DNA of 39,231 bases from an uncultured Alistipes sp. (GCA_904502005.1 CAJGDC010000015.1:1-39231); one strand, 5' to 3'. Counted from the first letter of the stretch, positions 1 to 8,043 are shown. Notes: generated from the sequence alone by a model not told the origin. Numbers and translations: made by a program.

Positions 1-1153
1 AGAGTGATGACTTGTGGTCAATCTGCCACTGGTGGTTGAGCGAAATCTGTGGCTTGTGGTAGTGGTTTACCATAGATGAGCGCTCCTTGCCATTGTTGTC
101 AAAACCGTAAATGGCATTGTAGCGATACTTATTCTCCTCACCCATCCACTTAGCAACCTTATCCCACTCAAGGATTGAAAGACCTGCATAGAGAGGCTTA
201 CGCTGGTTGTGTGTCTGTGGAGAACCAAAAGCGGTAAGTGAAATCTGATGCTTGGTGTTGATACGCTTTGAAATGTTAGCAAACCAGTTGTAAGCCTCGT
301 AGCCTGTACCCTGGATATAACCATCACCCCAACGCTTTGCAAACAACAGGCTCATAGCCCATCCCTTCTTGTTAAGACCGGTAGAGAGGCTAAGTGACAT
401 AGTGTTAGCACCGTCATTACCGATACCGTAAGATATTGTGCCACCACGCTTAGCATCGATAGAGTTTGTTACGATGTTGATAGTACCACCTACAGTTGGA
501 GAAGATACCTTAGAGGCACCCATACCACGCTGAGTCTGCATAGAACGAGTTACGTCAGACAGACCGGCCCAGTTAGACCAATAGACGCCACCCCACTCCA
601 TGTCGTTTACAGGCACACCATTGATCATAACAGCAACATTGGCACTCTTAAATCCACGCATGTTGATCTTAGAGTCACCATAGCCACCACCATCCTTAGT
701 AGCGTAAACGCCTGGGGTAGACTTGAGTACCTCAGGGAACTCCATGCCGCCAATCTTAAACTCGAGCTCCTCGAGATTGATTGTAGATACTGCAACAGGA
801 GTCTTACGAGCTACAGCTACAGACTGAGTGATTACCACATCCTCCATAGCCAGCGCCTCAGCAGCAAGAGTAACTGTGCCAAGGTCATACTTTGCTCCAC
901 TGATTGCTGCATCAAGAGTAACACTCTTGTAACCGATGCAGGTAATCTGGATTTGTTTTACGGTACCGCGAGTTGTGAATGAGAATGTACCATCCACATC
1001 AGTGCTTGTACCCATAGTCGTACCAGGGACGAAGAGTGAGGCACCGATAATCGGCTTGTTTGCCTCATCAACAACCTTACCCGATACGATAGTCTGTGCA
1101 CCTGCTGCGTAGCAGATAAACAGACCACAGATCAGAAGTAAAAATTTCTTCAT
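1..1153 (-). CDS. TonB-dependent outer-membrane receptor, N-terminal part (cut by window edge)
   Basis: Reading from an ATG at 1153 down to base 1 gives about 384 residues with no stop, so the C-terminal barrel lies outside the window. It opens with a signal peptide (MKKFLLLICGLFICYAAGAQ), then a carboxypeptidase-D-regulatory-like beta-sandwich at about residues 22-110 (GKVVDEANKPIIGASLFVPG, later CIGYKS), then the TonB plug (STPGVYATKDGGGYGDSKIN, MRGF, VMINGVPVNDMEWGG, and GTINIVTNS at the plug end) and the first barrel strands. The role expected from the family is energised uptake of a ligand across the outer membrane; the ligand cannot be told. The missing C-terminus also hides whether a SusD partner follows. 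The gene is divergent from the permease at 1458. Confidence 0.93.
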   Translation of the reverse strand, partial: MKKFLLLICGLFICYAAGAQTIVSGKVVDEANKPIIGASLFVPGTTMGTSTDVDGTFSFTTRGTVKQIQITCIGYKSVTLDAAISGAKYDLGTVTLAAEALAMEDVVITQSVAVARKTPVAVSTINLEELEFKIGGMEFPEVLKSTPGVYATKDGGGYGDSKINMRGFKSANVAVMINGVPVNDMEWGGVYWSNWAGLSDVTRSMQTQRGMGASKVSSPTVGGTINIVTNSIDAKRGGTISYGIGNDGANTMSLSLSTGLNKKGWAMSLLFAKRWGDGYIQGTGYEAYNWFANISKRINTKHQISLTAFGSPQTHNQRKPLYAGLSILEWDKVAKWMGEENKYRYNAIYGFDNNGKERSSMVNHYHKPQISLNHQWQIDHKSSL

Positions 1154-1189
1154 AAGCATTTAATTAAGTTAAGAAATGTTTAATCGCGG

Positions 1190-1219
1190 TAAAGATACGA
1201 CTTTTTATTGTAAAACAAA
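1190..1219 (-). promoter_or_regulatory. Promoter of the TonB receptor
   Basis: On the minus strand a TATCTTTA box (1190-1197), one base from the Bacteroidota -7 consensus TAnnTTTG, lies 18 nt from a TTTG -33 box (1216-1219). It would give a leader of roughly 30 nt before the ATG at 1153. Confidence 0.5.
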
Positions 1220-1348
1220 CTTAAAAAATGTAAGTAAAATAAACAATTTATTATAGTTGTAGATAAAATCGTAGTGAAAGCCCTCTTTCTGCTTATAAAT
1301 TAAAGCCTCAAAATATATAATGGGCGCAAGATATACGATAAACAGATA

Positions 1349-1378
1349 TTGAAAATTCGTTAAATTATATTAATTTTG
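1349..1378 (+). promoter_or_regulatory. Upstream promoter of the LptG-fmt operon
   Basis: TTG at 1349-1351 and TAATTTTG at 1371-1378 are spaced 19 nt, matching the Bacteroidota -33/-7 arrangement. It is the more distal of two candidate promoters before the permease gene. Confidence 0.4.
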
Positions 1379-1401
1379 CATGGCATGATTTGCACTTGCG
1401 A

Positions 1402-1431
1402 TTGTCATATTTAGTAAAACTATTATCTTTG
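1402..1431 (+). promoter_or_regulatory. Proximal promoter of the LptG-fmt operon
   Basis: TTG at 1402-1404 and a consensus TATCTTTG -7 box at 1424-1431 are separated by 19 nt. The expected transcription start, near 1436-1438, leaves a leader of about 20 nt before the ATG at 1458. Confidence 0.6.
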
Positions 1432-1457
1432 CACCCGAAATAAGTTATTGATAGATA

Positions 1458-2945
1458 ATGAAGACAATATATAAACTGATACTTAAGTCCTATATTGGTC
1501 CGATGTTTGCCACATTTTTTATCGTCATCTTCATTTTGATGATGAACTTTGTGTGGCGATATATCGACGACTTGGTAGGTAAGGGTTTGGATGCTGCTGT
1601 AATCATCGAGCTTATTATGTATGCTACGGTGAATATGATTCAGATGGGTCTGCCGTTGGCGGTACTGCTTGCTACCATTATGACCATGGGTAACTTGGGC
1701 GAGAATTATGAGCTACTGGCGATGAAATCGGCTGGTATGTCGCTACTGAAGATTGTTCGCCCATTGGTGTTTGTAGTGCTTCTGATTTCTGTAGGTAGTT
1801 TCTTTATTATCAATAATTTAGCTCCATATTCTAATAAGAAGATGTTTAGCATTATCCACGATATTCAGCGCCAGAATCAGGCTTTGGAATTTCAGGATGG
1901 ACTCTTCTTTAACGGAATTGATAATATGAGTATCCGTGTGGAGCGTCAGAATCCTGAAACAAAGCTTCTTACGGGCGTACTTATCTATGACAATCGCTCC
2001 TCTGGCGGAAATATGACTACTACAATAGCCGATTCGGGTTATATCCGTCTTAGTGATGATAAGCGATACCTGCTTGTTACGCTCTTTAATGGTTCTACTT
2101 ATGAGCATACTCGCAGCAGTCAGTGGTACACCAAGAGCACCCTTCGTCGTCACACCTTTGAGCGCCAGGATGGTCAAATTCCAATGACTGGTTTTGACTT
2201 TGAACGCTCGGATGAAAATCTCTTTAGTGGTAGTAGCCAGACATTGAATATCAACGAGTTGCAGCATAATATTGACTCGCTTGAGATGGCTGTGAATAAA
2301 ACAACAACCACAGCCTACAACCCTCTTCTGCGAGATCAGATATTTATCAAGGACCCCGACGCAATCTCTCCGCCTGACTCTATTTATGTAGACCGTTCGG
2401 AGAAAAAATACGCTAAGTTGCTACTTGACTCAGTTCCTTTGCTTACAACACGACAGAAGCAAAAGATGTATAGCAATGCACGCCAGAGTGCTATCTCAGC
2501 AAGAAATAGTTTCTCTTTTGACGAGTCTACATCTAAAGAGGCGCTAAATCAACTCTATCGCAATAAAAATGAGTGGCATCGTAAGTGGGCACTTCCAGTC
2601 TCTATATTCATTTTCTTCCTTGTTGGTGCTCCTCTGGGTGCTATTATTCGCAAGGGAGGTTTGGGAACGCCTATTGTTATTTCGGTCATCTTCTTTGTTA
2701 TATATTATATTATAAGTATGACGGGTGAGAAGATGGCAAAGGAGGGAACTTGGAGCTCTCTGCTCGGTATGTGGATTTCGTCTATAGTACTCTTCCCACT
2801 TGCCGTATACCTTACAAACAAGGCTACAAATGACTCTGCATTGCTTGACTTTGATTGGTATCTGGGTAAATATAGGCTGTGCAAGGATTGGGTAGTAGCA
2901 AAGCTACCACAGAAGTGGCAGAATAAAATCATTAAGAAAAAGTAG
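1458..2945 (+). CDS. LptF/LptG-family lipopolysaccharide export permease (YjgP/YjgQ)
   Basis: An inner-membrane permease of the Lpt machinery, which extracts lipopolysaccharide from the inner membrane together with LptB and passes it to LptC. The 495-residue protein has the family layout: three N-terminal membrane segments (about residues 13-120, beginning KSYIGPMFATFFIVIFILMM), a long soluble periplasmic jellyroll-like region (about 125-385) and three C-terminal segments (PVSIFIFFLVGAPLGAIIRK and onward). It is longer than the roughly 360 residues usual in Proteobacteria because the periplasmic part is expanded, as is common in Bacteroidota. It could be LptF or LptG, which cannot be told apart here. 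Only one base separates its TAG from the fmt start, so the two genes are surely cotranscribed. Confidence 0.93.
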   Translation: MKTIYKLILKSYIGPMFATFFIVIFILMMNFVWRYIDDLVGKGLDAAVIIELIMYATVNMIQMGLPLAVLLATIMTMGNLGENYELLAMKSAGMSLLKIVRPLVFVVLLISVGSFFIINNLAPYSNKKMFSIIHDIQRQNQALEFQDGLFFNGIDNMSIRVERQNPETKLLTGVLIYDNRSSGGNMTTTIADSGYIRLSDDKRYLLVTLFNGSTYEHTRSSQWYTKSTLRRHTFERQDGQIPMTGFDFERSDENLFSGSSQTLNINELQHNIDSLEMAVNKTTTTAYNPLLRDQIFIKDPDAISPPDSIYVDRSEKKYAKLLLDSVPLLTTRQKQKMYSNARQSAISARNSFSFDESTSKEALNQLYRNKNEWHRKWALPVSIFIFFLVGAPLGAIIRKGGLGTPIVISVIFFVIYYIISMTGEKMAKEGTWSSLLGMWISSIVLFPLAVYLTNKATNDSALLDFDWYLGKYRLCKDWVVAKLPQKWQNKIIKKK

Positions 2946-2946
2946 T

Positions 2947-3912
2947 ATGAATCCTAAGGATATTCGTATAGTCTTTATGGGTACGCCAGAGTTCGCTGTA
3001 CCCTCACTCAAAGCCCTGGTAGAGGGTGGATATAATGTCGTTGGCGTTGTTACAACTCCAGACCGCCAGGCTGGTCGTGGACTCAAAGTTCATGAGTGCG
3101 ATGTTAAGGTAGCAGCGCGCGAGTTGGGTATCCAGACCATTCTGCAGCCTGAGAAGTTGCGAGACGAGGAGTTTTTGTCGGCATTGCGTGAACTTAATCC
3201 AGATTTGGGTATTGTCATCGCCTTCCGAATGTTGCCTGAGGTTGTTTGGGCTATGCCTCGCTTCGGAACATTCAACCTCCACGCATCACTACTGCCGCAG
3301 TATCGCGGTGCTGCGCCAATAAATTGGGCGATTATCAATGGCGATACCGAGACAGGTGTTACAACATTTCTGTTAAATCATGAGATTGATAAGGGCGCAA
3401 TAATAGGGCAGGTGCGCGAGCAAATAGCTGATAATGATACAGTTGGTACGCTATACGACCGACTGATGACTATTGGCGCTGACCTTGTCCTTGATAGCGT
3501 AAATCGTATTGCCGAGGGTAATATCACTCCTATTGAGCAGCCTCAGAGCGATGATAATCTGCGCCCAGCGCCAAAGATTTTTAAGGATGATTGCCTTGTT
3601 GATTGGAGCAAGAAGGGTGAGGATATTGTAAACTTCGTGCGCGGACTATCCCCATATCCTGCAGCATGGAGCCGACTGACAAAGGATGGTGCAGAGGCTG
3701 GTAGTGCAAAGATTTTTGAGGTGCACTTTGAGCCTAAAAACGGCATTACAGAGGTTGGTAGGGTAGTCTCCGATGGCAAAAAGTATATGGGCGTAACCTG
3801 CGCAGATGGTGTTGTCTATATTGACGACATCCAAATTGCCGGCAAAAAACGCCTAAAAATCAAGGAGTTACTTCTCGGTTTCAGAGGCGCGGAGGAGTAT
3901 AAGTTTGAGTAG
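2947..3912 (+). CDS. fmt: Methionyl-tRNA formyltransferase
   Basis: Transfers a formyl group from 10-formyl-tetrahydrofolate to Met-tRNAi for translation initiation. The 321 residues equal the usual length. Visible hallmarks are the N-terminal nucleotide-like fold (IVFMGTPEFAVPSLKAL), the catalytic region FNLHASLLPQYRGAAPINWA with the conserved Asn and His, the catalytic Asp in NHEIDKGAII, and the C-terminal tRNA-binding domain containing VRGLSPYPAAW. It starts one base after the permease stop, with no room for its own promoter. In many bacteria fmt sits beside def or rsmB; here its partner is the Lpt permease. Confidence 0.97.
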   Translation: MNPKDIRIVFMGTPEFAVPSLKALVEGGYNVVGVVTTPDRQAGRGLKVHECDVKVAARELGIQTILQPEKLRDEEFLSALRELNPDLGIVIAFRMLPEVVWAMPRFGTFNLHASLLPQYRGAAPINWAIINGDTETGVTTFLLNHEIDKGAIIGQVREQIADNDTVGTLYDRLMTIGADLVLDSVNRIAEGNITPIEQPQSDDNLRPAPKIFKDDCLVDWSKKGEDIVNFVRGLSPYPAAWSRLTKDGAEAGSAKIFEVHFEPKNGITEVGRVVSDGKKYMGVTCADGVVYIDDIQIAGKKRLKIKELLLGFRGAEEYKFE

Positions 3913-3914
3913 AT

Positions 3915-4037
3915 AGCGAGTGAATAAAAAGTGTATTTTGTCGTTATGCTTGCTCTCAAAATCCTCACATACGCTTTAGTATGCTGCGGTTTTTCGGGCT
4001 TCGCAAGCCTAAAACTACATCTTTTTATTCACTCGCT
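3915..4037. repeat. Long imperfect palindromic intergenic element
   Basis: A perfect 17-bp inverted repeat (AGCGAGTGAATAAAAAG at 3915-3931 and its complement at 4021-4037) encloses about 90 bp with two more hairpins: CATAC/GTATG (3968-3972 with 3979-3983) and GGCTT/AAGCC (3997-4001 with 4005-4009). It sits between the convergent fmt and the gene ending at 4071, where a terminator is expected. The long arms and nested hairpins look more like a repetitive palindromic element or small MITE-like unit. No clear target-site duplication is visible. Confidence 0.6.
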
Positions 4038-4070
4038 TTATCGGTTGAAATTTTGGGATACGATCTCTTG

Positions 4071-4607
4071 TTACATCTCTGCTTTAATTTTGTTAATATA
4101 CTCAATCGCTGCATTTAGCGATAAGCCTTTCTTCTGCATAAGAAGATGTCGTGCGTGAATATCATTTCCAGCAATAATTTCTCCTAGAATAGTATTCTCT
4201 AAATCAACTTCCTCCTCTGTCTTAGGTTTGTCAATAATCTGGGGTGTTTCTGGTTGCTTATTAGTGTCAACTATTTTTGTTTTATCTTGAGTAGAAGTAG
4301 ATTGTGTATTCTGTAGATTTTTCAAAGATCTTTCTATTTGCTGTAATTCAGCTAGGATATGCTTTGAGTAATCTAGTTTCTCAGAGATGTTTATAAAAGT
4401 GTCAAATAAAGCTCTAATGAGAGTAATGAATAATATGAAAATAATGGATGCTGCGATTACAATTAAACCTATTTCTAATTCATCTATTAAGATAATTGCT
4501 CCTGAAGATAGTGCTATTATACATATTAACAAATATACGTAATAGACAAAAGTAACTAGTGTTCTAGATGTACTCTCTGCATTTTCTTTAATTGTTGCAT
4601 TTTTCAT
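4071..4607 (-). CDS. Hypothetical membrane protein with L7/L12-like C-terminal helix motif
   Basis: I do not recognise a named family. The 178 residues have two adjacent membrane helices near the N-terminus (about 18-42 and 46-68, the second rich in Ile), an amphipathic, Gln-rich helix (YSKHILAELQQIERSLKNLQ), a Thr/Lys/Gln-rich disordered stretch (about 103-135) and a short C-terminal unit ending LLMQKKGLSLNAAIEYINKI. That last unit resembles the helical hairpin of the ribosomal L7/L12 C-terminal domain (K-x-GLxLxxAxxxV), a motif also seen at the ends of unrelated membrane proteins. The DNA is clearly more AT-rich than neighbouring genes, which may mean later acquisition. The gene stands alone, facing fmt. 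Confidence 0.75.
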   Translation of the reverse strand: MKNATIKENAESTSRTLVTFVYYVYLLICIIALSSGAIILIDELEIGLIVIAASIIFILFITLIRALFDTFINISEKLDYSKHILAELQQIERSLKNLQNTQSTSTQDKTKIVDTNKQPETPQIIDKPKTEEEVDLENTILGEIIAGNDIHARHLLMQKKGLSLNAAIEYINKIKAEM

Positions 4608-4671
4608 AATATCAAAAATTTAAGTTAAACAATAAGTGTCAATGCCGTGAGATAGCAACCGTTTAACTCAA

Positions 4672-4858
4672 AAAAGAGAAGCGTGGGTCATGCTTATTCC
4701 TTGAAGGGACGACCAAGTACCCATACACACATAAGCACAACTCACGCCATAAGGCGAGAGCATTTATTGTGCCTATTGCTGTGTGTAATAATTTGGTCGT
4801 TTTACAAGGTAAGCAATAGCCTAAATGCCATCTAAAGAATTGCGTATTCCGCAATTCC
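4672..4858 (-). ncRNA. Candidate structured small RNA, 6S-like (possibly Bacteroidales-1 type)
   Basis: The region has no convincing protein but a full set of signals for a non-coding transcript: a consensus promoter at its 5' side, a run of six T at the 3' side (minus strand, 4675-4670), and a nearly continuous rod of complementary segments. Plus-strand pairs are 4684-4687/4857-4860, 4691-4696/4810-4815, 4699-4703/4805-4809, 4709-4716/4793-4800, 4724-4731/4780-4787, 4735-4740/4767-4772 and 4741-4748/4753-4760 (ATAA loop). A perfect 8-bp side hairpin pairs 4837-4844 with 4850-4857. Length (about 187 nt), rod shape and bubbles resemble 6S RNA, which mimics open promoter DNA and binds RNA polymerase. 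The assignment is inference; the structure is seen directly. Confidence 0.55.
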
Positions 4859-4863
4859 CAACA

Positions 4864-4893
4864 CAAATATAGTAAATTTAGTTTGTTTACAAA
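4864..4893 (-). promoter_or_regulatory. Promoter of the candidate small RNA
   Basis: Minus strand TATATTTG (4864-4871) is a perfect Bacteroidota -7 box, with a TTTG -33 box at 4890-4893 (18 nt spacing). Transcription should begin near 4858-4860, exactly where the terminal stem of the rod-shaped RNA starts. Confidence 0.6.
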
Positions 4894-4899
4894 AATAAT

Positions 4900-4931
4900 A
4901 AAACAAAAAATCGCTCCCGAAAGAGCGATTT
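4900..4931 (-). terminator. Rho-independent terminator of the glycerol-1-phosphate dehydrogenase gene
   Basis: A perfect 9-bp stem (AAATCGCTC 4908-4916 with GAGCGATTT 4923-4931) is followed on the minus strand by a T-rich tract (TTTTTTGTTT). It lies 25 bp after the stop at 4957. Confidence 0.85.
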
Positions 4932-4956
4932 GATTATTACTGTATGTAGGTATATC

Positions 4957-6297
4957 TTAGATCTCGAGTGCACCACCCTTGCCAAATACATTACCTACGA
5001 GTGTATCGAAGGTCTGAGTACGCTTAGCGAGGTCGAAGAGGTTTACTCTCCAGCGCATAAGCTGTACAAAGTTGGTCATATTCTTCCACTGAGCGCGAGA
5101 TACGCCAATCTGCTCTGGAGCAACAGGTGCGCCTGCAGTTACGAAGAGGTCACGCATCTTCTCAAATGAGTAAACCTGGTTGCGGAGCTTCTCGCTAAAC
5201 TCTGGCCATGTAGCCTTAACGCGGTTGAGCTGCTCGCGAACCTCCTCAGGGCTCTGCCACTTCTTTGCAATCTCAGTAGGACCAAGCTCTGGCACTGGGA
5301 AGCCCTCGAAGAGCTGAGTTGCGCGTGCGACCTCAGCCTCCTTAGTTGGCCAAGCAGCAACACAAGCGTCTACGTCAAGCTTTGTAAGGTCGAGCTTAAG
5401 CAACTCATCAAAGAATGCACACATTGTAACAGTACCAACAGAAACCTGGAAACCATGGAGTACCATACGATCCTCAAATGTGTGGTGAGTCATATCAAGA
5501 TAGTGGCTAAAGAGGTGCTCTGCGCAAGAGAGCGGACGTGTGTCGTTTGCAATCTGCATAGCAACACCAGAGAGGGTCAAACCTGCAAATACATTCTCAA
5601 CAGCCTTAGGTGTACGATCTGCAATACCCTGAGCATCAGCAAGTACCTCTGGAAGCATGTCGTGAATAACGTGCCATGCATCGTCACGGATAGGCTCTGT
5701 GCCGAAAAGATCAGCAATCATCCACTCACCACCAGCAGGAACCTTAGCAGCAAGGTCTGCATAACCAGCAGTAGTAAGGCGAGCTGGAGCGTTACAGAGG
5801 ACATTTGAGTCACCGATAATTACCAGCGGAGCAGGGCAGGTGAAGGTCTGCTTAGCGCCATCCTTAACAATTGCTGAACCTGATGCAGAGTAGCCGTCAG
5901 CAGATGCTGCAGAAGCGATACAGATATAACGCTGACCAAGACGGTGAGAAGCAAGCTTACAAACGTCGTTGATAACGCCAGAGCCTACAGCGATAGCGAT
6001 AGCATCGTACTGCTTCATAACCTCCTCAATCATCTCAACATACTTCCACTCTGCATGGAAACTCTTGTCAGGAATAACGAACTTCTCGCACTCTACACCC
6101 TCATTGTTCATGATGTTGTAGACATCCTCACCAGCAGCAGTCCATACGAACTGGTCGGTGATAACCACAGCCTTACGACCTGGGAAGAACTTTTTGAAAA
6201 GCACTGGAGTACTCTTAAGAGCGCCCTGTGAAATCTCAGCACCTTTAGTCTGACCGGCCTTCTCAAGAGCCAGGTCCATTCTTTGCTTAATTGTCAT
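4957..6297 (-). CDS. sn-glycerol-1-phosphate dehydrogenase-like enzyme (EgsA/AraM family)
   Basis: A member of the iron-containing alcohol dehydrogenase/dehydroquinate synthase superfamily, close to AraM/EgsA, which reduces dihydroxyacetone phosphate to sn-glycerol-1-phosphate with NAD(P)H. The N-terminal half carries the nucleotide-binding signature AIAVGSGVINDVCK (about residues 100-113) and the family string ASAASADGYSASGS. Candidate metal ligands are the Asp in GYADLAAK and the His residues in CAEHLFSHYLD and MVLHGFQVSVGT. At 446 residues it is somewhat longer than Bacillus AraM (about 394), with the extra part at the C-terminus. A TACCTTTG -7 box lies at 6338-6345. Its substrate in this organism is inferred, since Bacteroidota lipids are normally glycerol-3-phosphate based. 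Confidence 0.85.
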   Translation of the reverse strand: MTIKQRMDLALEKAGQTKGAEISQGALKSTPVLFKKFFPGRKAVVITDQFVWTAAGEDVYNIMNNEGVECEKFVIPDKSFHAEWKYVEMIEEVMKQYDAIAIAVGSGVINDVCKLASHRLGQRYICIASAASADGYSASGSAIVKDGAKQTFTCPAPLVIIGDSNVLCNAPARLTTAGYADLAAKVPAGGEWMIADLFGTEPIRDDAWHVIHDMLPEVLADAQGIADRTPKAVENVFAGLTLSGVAMQIANDTRPLSCAEHLFSHYLDMTHHTFEDRMVLHGFQVSVGTVTMCAFFDELLKLDLTKLDVDACVAAWPTKEAEVARATQLFEGFPVPELGPTEIAKKWQSPEEVREQLNRVKATWPEFSEKLRNQVYSFEKMRDLFVTAGAPVAPEQIGVSRAQWKNMTNFVQLMRWRVNLFDLAKRTQTFDTLVGNVFGKGGALEI

Positions 6298-6337
6298 TTC
6301 TTTATATGTTTAAGTGAAACAAATTTCTTAATCCCTA

Positions 6338-6345
6338 CAAAGGTA
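6338..6345 (-). promoter_or_regulatory. -7 box of the glycerol-1-phosphate dehydrogenase gene
   Basis: Minus strand TACCTTTG matches TAnnTTTG; the leader would be about 35 nt. No good -33 element is visible at the usual distance. Confidence 0.45.
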
Positions 6346-6382
6346 GTTATTTTTTAATTAAGGTGTATCCTTTTAGCTATAT

Positions 6383-7711
6383 TTATTTTTCACCCCACTT
6401 CTCACCCTTAAGAACTACGCGCTCTGCTACAGAGCGTAGGTATGCTGCAATCTCTGGTGAAAGCTTGCAATTTGCGGCATTATTACCAAATGGCTGCTTG
6501 TATACGGTCAGATATGCAACCGCTGCAGCAAGGTAAGAGCCTGCATAAGATTGGTGGTGGTTGTCCTTGTGGTAGAGGTTAATGTCCTCACGCTCGTGCA
6601 TTACAATCTGCCAAGCATAACCTACTGGTGTTAGCATGGCATTATTCTGCTCAGCCTCGGCTGTCATAACATCCATAAGTCGCTGCTGCATTGCATCATA
6701 TGAAGAGTAGAATTGTGGGTACTTTTCTATGTATTTTGCATACTTGCCAAAGTTGTTGTTGCCGAACTTTCTACCCCATGTTATTTCAAGTGATACTTTA
6801 GCATCTGGACTACTCTTTCTGACCCTCTTTATCATCTTTGTCATCTGCTCTGCAGAGCCTGCATCATCAGCTGTGCCATTGAGGGTCGGAAGGATACTCT
6901 GGTCCTGCAACATGACATAGTCATAACCACCCTTGTCCACCTGCTCCATAGAGTGTGGATTTGCAAGGTGTGCCTTCATGGTGTAGCCGCCTGAAATGAA
7001 GATGTTGCAGTCAGCAAAATGGCCCTCGCGCCAAGCAATCTCTTTGAAAATGGCAGGGTAAGTATGGTAATAGGTGTAGCTGTTGCCCAAGAAGAGCATG
7101 CGCAATGTATCTTGTGGAATTTTGTTATCATAGATAACAACTTGTGGCTTCTGTCCGTGTGGTGAAGGGCAGGCAATAGCCGATGTGATTGTCTTATCAT
7201 CTAGCTGACGCAGGCGAATAGCAAGGTTCTTGCCCTCTGGAATAGCGCGGCTAAGGCGGAAGGATTTCCAAAGACGGAGAGGATGTTTTAGCGATGTTGT
7301 TGAGAGCGCTTGAGCTACCTCAATCCACTTCTTGCCATCGCGATATTCAAGCACAAAGTTGTTGCGCTCGCCCTCGTTGCCGGTAAATGGGAGGAAAATA
7401 TCCACCACGGTGCCGCTTTCTAACCCGCCAGTAGGCACCTCAAGGAGCCAATAATCCCCCTTTTTAGAATCCGCTGATGGATAGCCCTTCTCGTTTACCG
7501 TTGGCTTGAGGAGTTTGCCCTTGTGGCGGAAGCTAAGAGTTGCCTCCTTTATGCCGTCAACTGTAGGGTATAAACCAGTCTCTAAATATGCTGCTTTTGG
7601 TTTATACTTGTCACTCTTGGAGAAGCGCCACTCTGCGCGATTTGACATGCCGTCTGCAAAGGCTACTACTGGAAGTAGTAATAATGCAAAAGAAATCAAT
7701 AATTTTTTCAT
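6383..7711 (-). CDS. Exported SGNH/GDSL-type hydrolase
   Basis: A secreted esterase-like protein of 442 residues. It starts with a Sec signal peptide (MKKLLISFALLLLPVVAFAD), then an N-terminal beta-rich domain (about 25-195) resembling the accessory domains of Bacteroidota carbohydrate esterases, and an SGNH hydrolase domain. Block I with the nucleophile is seen as MLFLGNSYTYYH, an Asn block as VMLQDQS, and block V with the catalytic Asp/His pair as LYHKDNHHQSYAGSYLAA. The family deacylates sugars or lipids; the substrate is unknown. It lies upstream of the glycerol-1-phosphate dehydrogenase gene on the same strand with 85 bp between, but that gene has its own -7 box, so joint transcription is uncertain. 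A TACCTTTA box at 7764-7771 may be its promoter. Confidence 0.85.
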   Translation of the reverse strand: MKKLLISFALLLLPVVAFADGMSNRAEWRFSKSDKYKPKAAYLETGLYPTVDGIKEATLSFRHKGKLLKPTVNEKGYPSADSKKGDYWLLEVPTGGLESGTVVDIFLPFTGNEGERNNFVLEYRDGKKWIEVAQALSTTSLKHPLRLWKSFRLSRAIPEGKNLAIRLRQLDDKTITSAIACPSPHGQKPQVVIYDNKIPQDTLRMLFLGNSYTYYHTYPAIFKEIAWREGHFADCNIFISGGYTMKAHLANPHSMEQVDKGGYDYVMLQDQSILPTLNGTADDAGSAEQMTKMIKRVRKSSPDAKVSLEITWGRKFGNNNFGKYAKYIEKYPQFYSSYDAMQQRLMDVMTAEAEQNNAMLTPVGYAWQIVMHEREDINLYHKDNHHQSYAGSYLAAAVAYLTVYKQPFGNNAANCKLSPEIAAYLRSVAERVVLKGEKWGEK

Positions 7712-7834
7712 TGTTGCGTGTAGTTATTTAGGTTATTTTAGACTCCGTGTCGCTATTTGCAGATAAAGGTACAAAAAAATAATGAAAAATAGTCGAAATG
7801 TCACGAAAAAATCTTAATTGTGCCGAAATTTCAT

Positions 7835-7842
7835 TATATTTG
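7835..7842 (+). promoter_or_regulatory. -7 box of the peptide/lipoprotein/nuclease transcript
   Basis: TATATTTG is a perfect match to the Bacteroidota -7 box, 48 nt before the ATG at 7891. The -33 element is not well conserved at 19-20 nt. This placement argues that the longer reading frame upstream (from 7798) is not translated. Confidence 0.5.
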
Positions 7843-7890
7843 CGGACTAGACGAACAAAACAAATTTATTTCTATAAACTACAAATTATT

Positions 7891-8043
7891 ATGCAGAAAA
7901 AAACATTTATTTCAGAGCAAGGCTACCAAAAGCCTACTCTTGATCTCTACACAGCGCCTGTAGAGAACGGTTTTGCGCAGAGCCTTGACGGCACTGGCGG
8001 CATTAAGGACTGGGAAAACGATGGCGAGGGCTTAGAATTTTAA
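7891..8043 (+). CDS. Small peptide (50 aa) preceding a surface lipoprotein
   Basis: ATG at 7891 opens a 50-residue product, MQKKTFISEQGYQKPTLDLY followed by a Gly/Asp-rich acidic tail (GTGGIKDWENDGEGLEF). I chose this start because the -7 box lies downstream of the alternative start at 7798. There is no signal peptide or membrane segment. Short proteins with a YxKPxL-like N-terminal half and a Gly/Asp/Trp-rich acidic tail are common just before surface lipoprotein genes in Bacteroidales; their job is not known to me. The stop is 22 bp from the lipoprotein start, so the two are very probably on one mRNA. Confidence 0.7.
   Translation: MQKKTFISEQGYQKPTLDLYTAPVENGFAQSLDGTGGIKDWENDGEGLEF

Larger units (their letters stand above)
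1154..1457. other. Divergent intergenic region, 304 bp
   Basis: No coding sequence is visible. The stretch is AT-rich and holds divergent Bacteroidota-type promoters, listed separately: one facing the TonB receptor and two in tandem facing the LptG-like permease. Confidence 0.7.

Noticed and set aside
3931..4158. Open frame of 75 codons on the plus strand
   Set aside because: It runs through the palindromic element and into the opposite gene at 4071; only a by-product of the inverted repeat.
4663..4866. Open frame of 67 codons on the minus strand
   Set aside because: It lies over the rod-shaped RNA candidate; its bases are explained by the pairing, and the start would be inside the promoter.
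7798..7890. Longer N-terminus for the 50-residue peptide
   Set aside because: The -7 box at 7835-7842 lies within this part, so it is not in the transcript.
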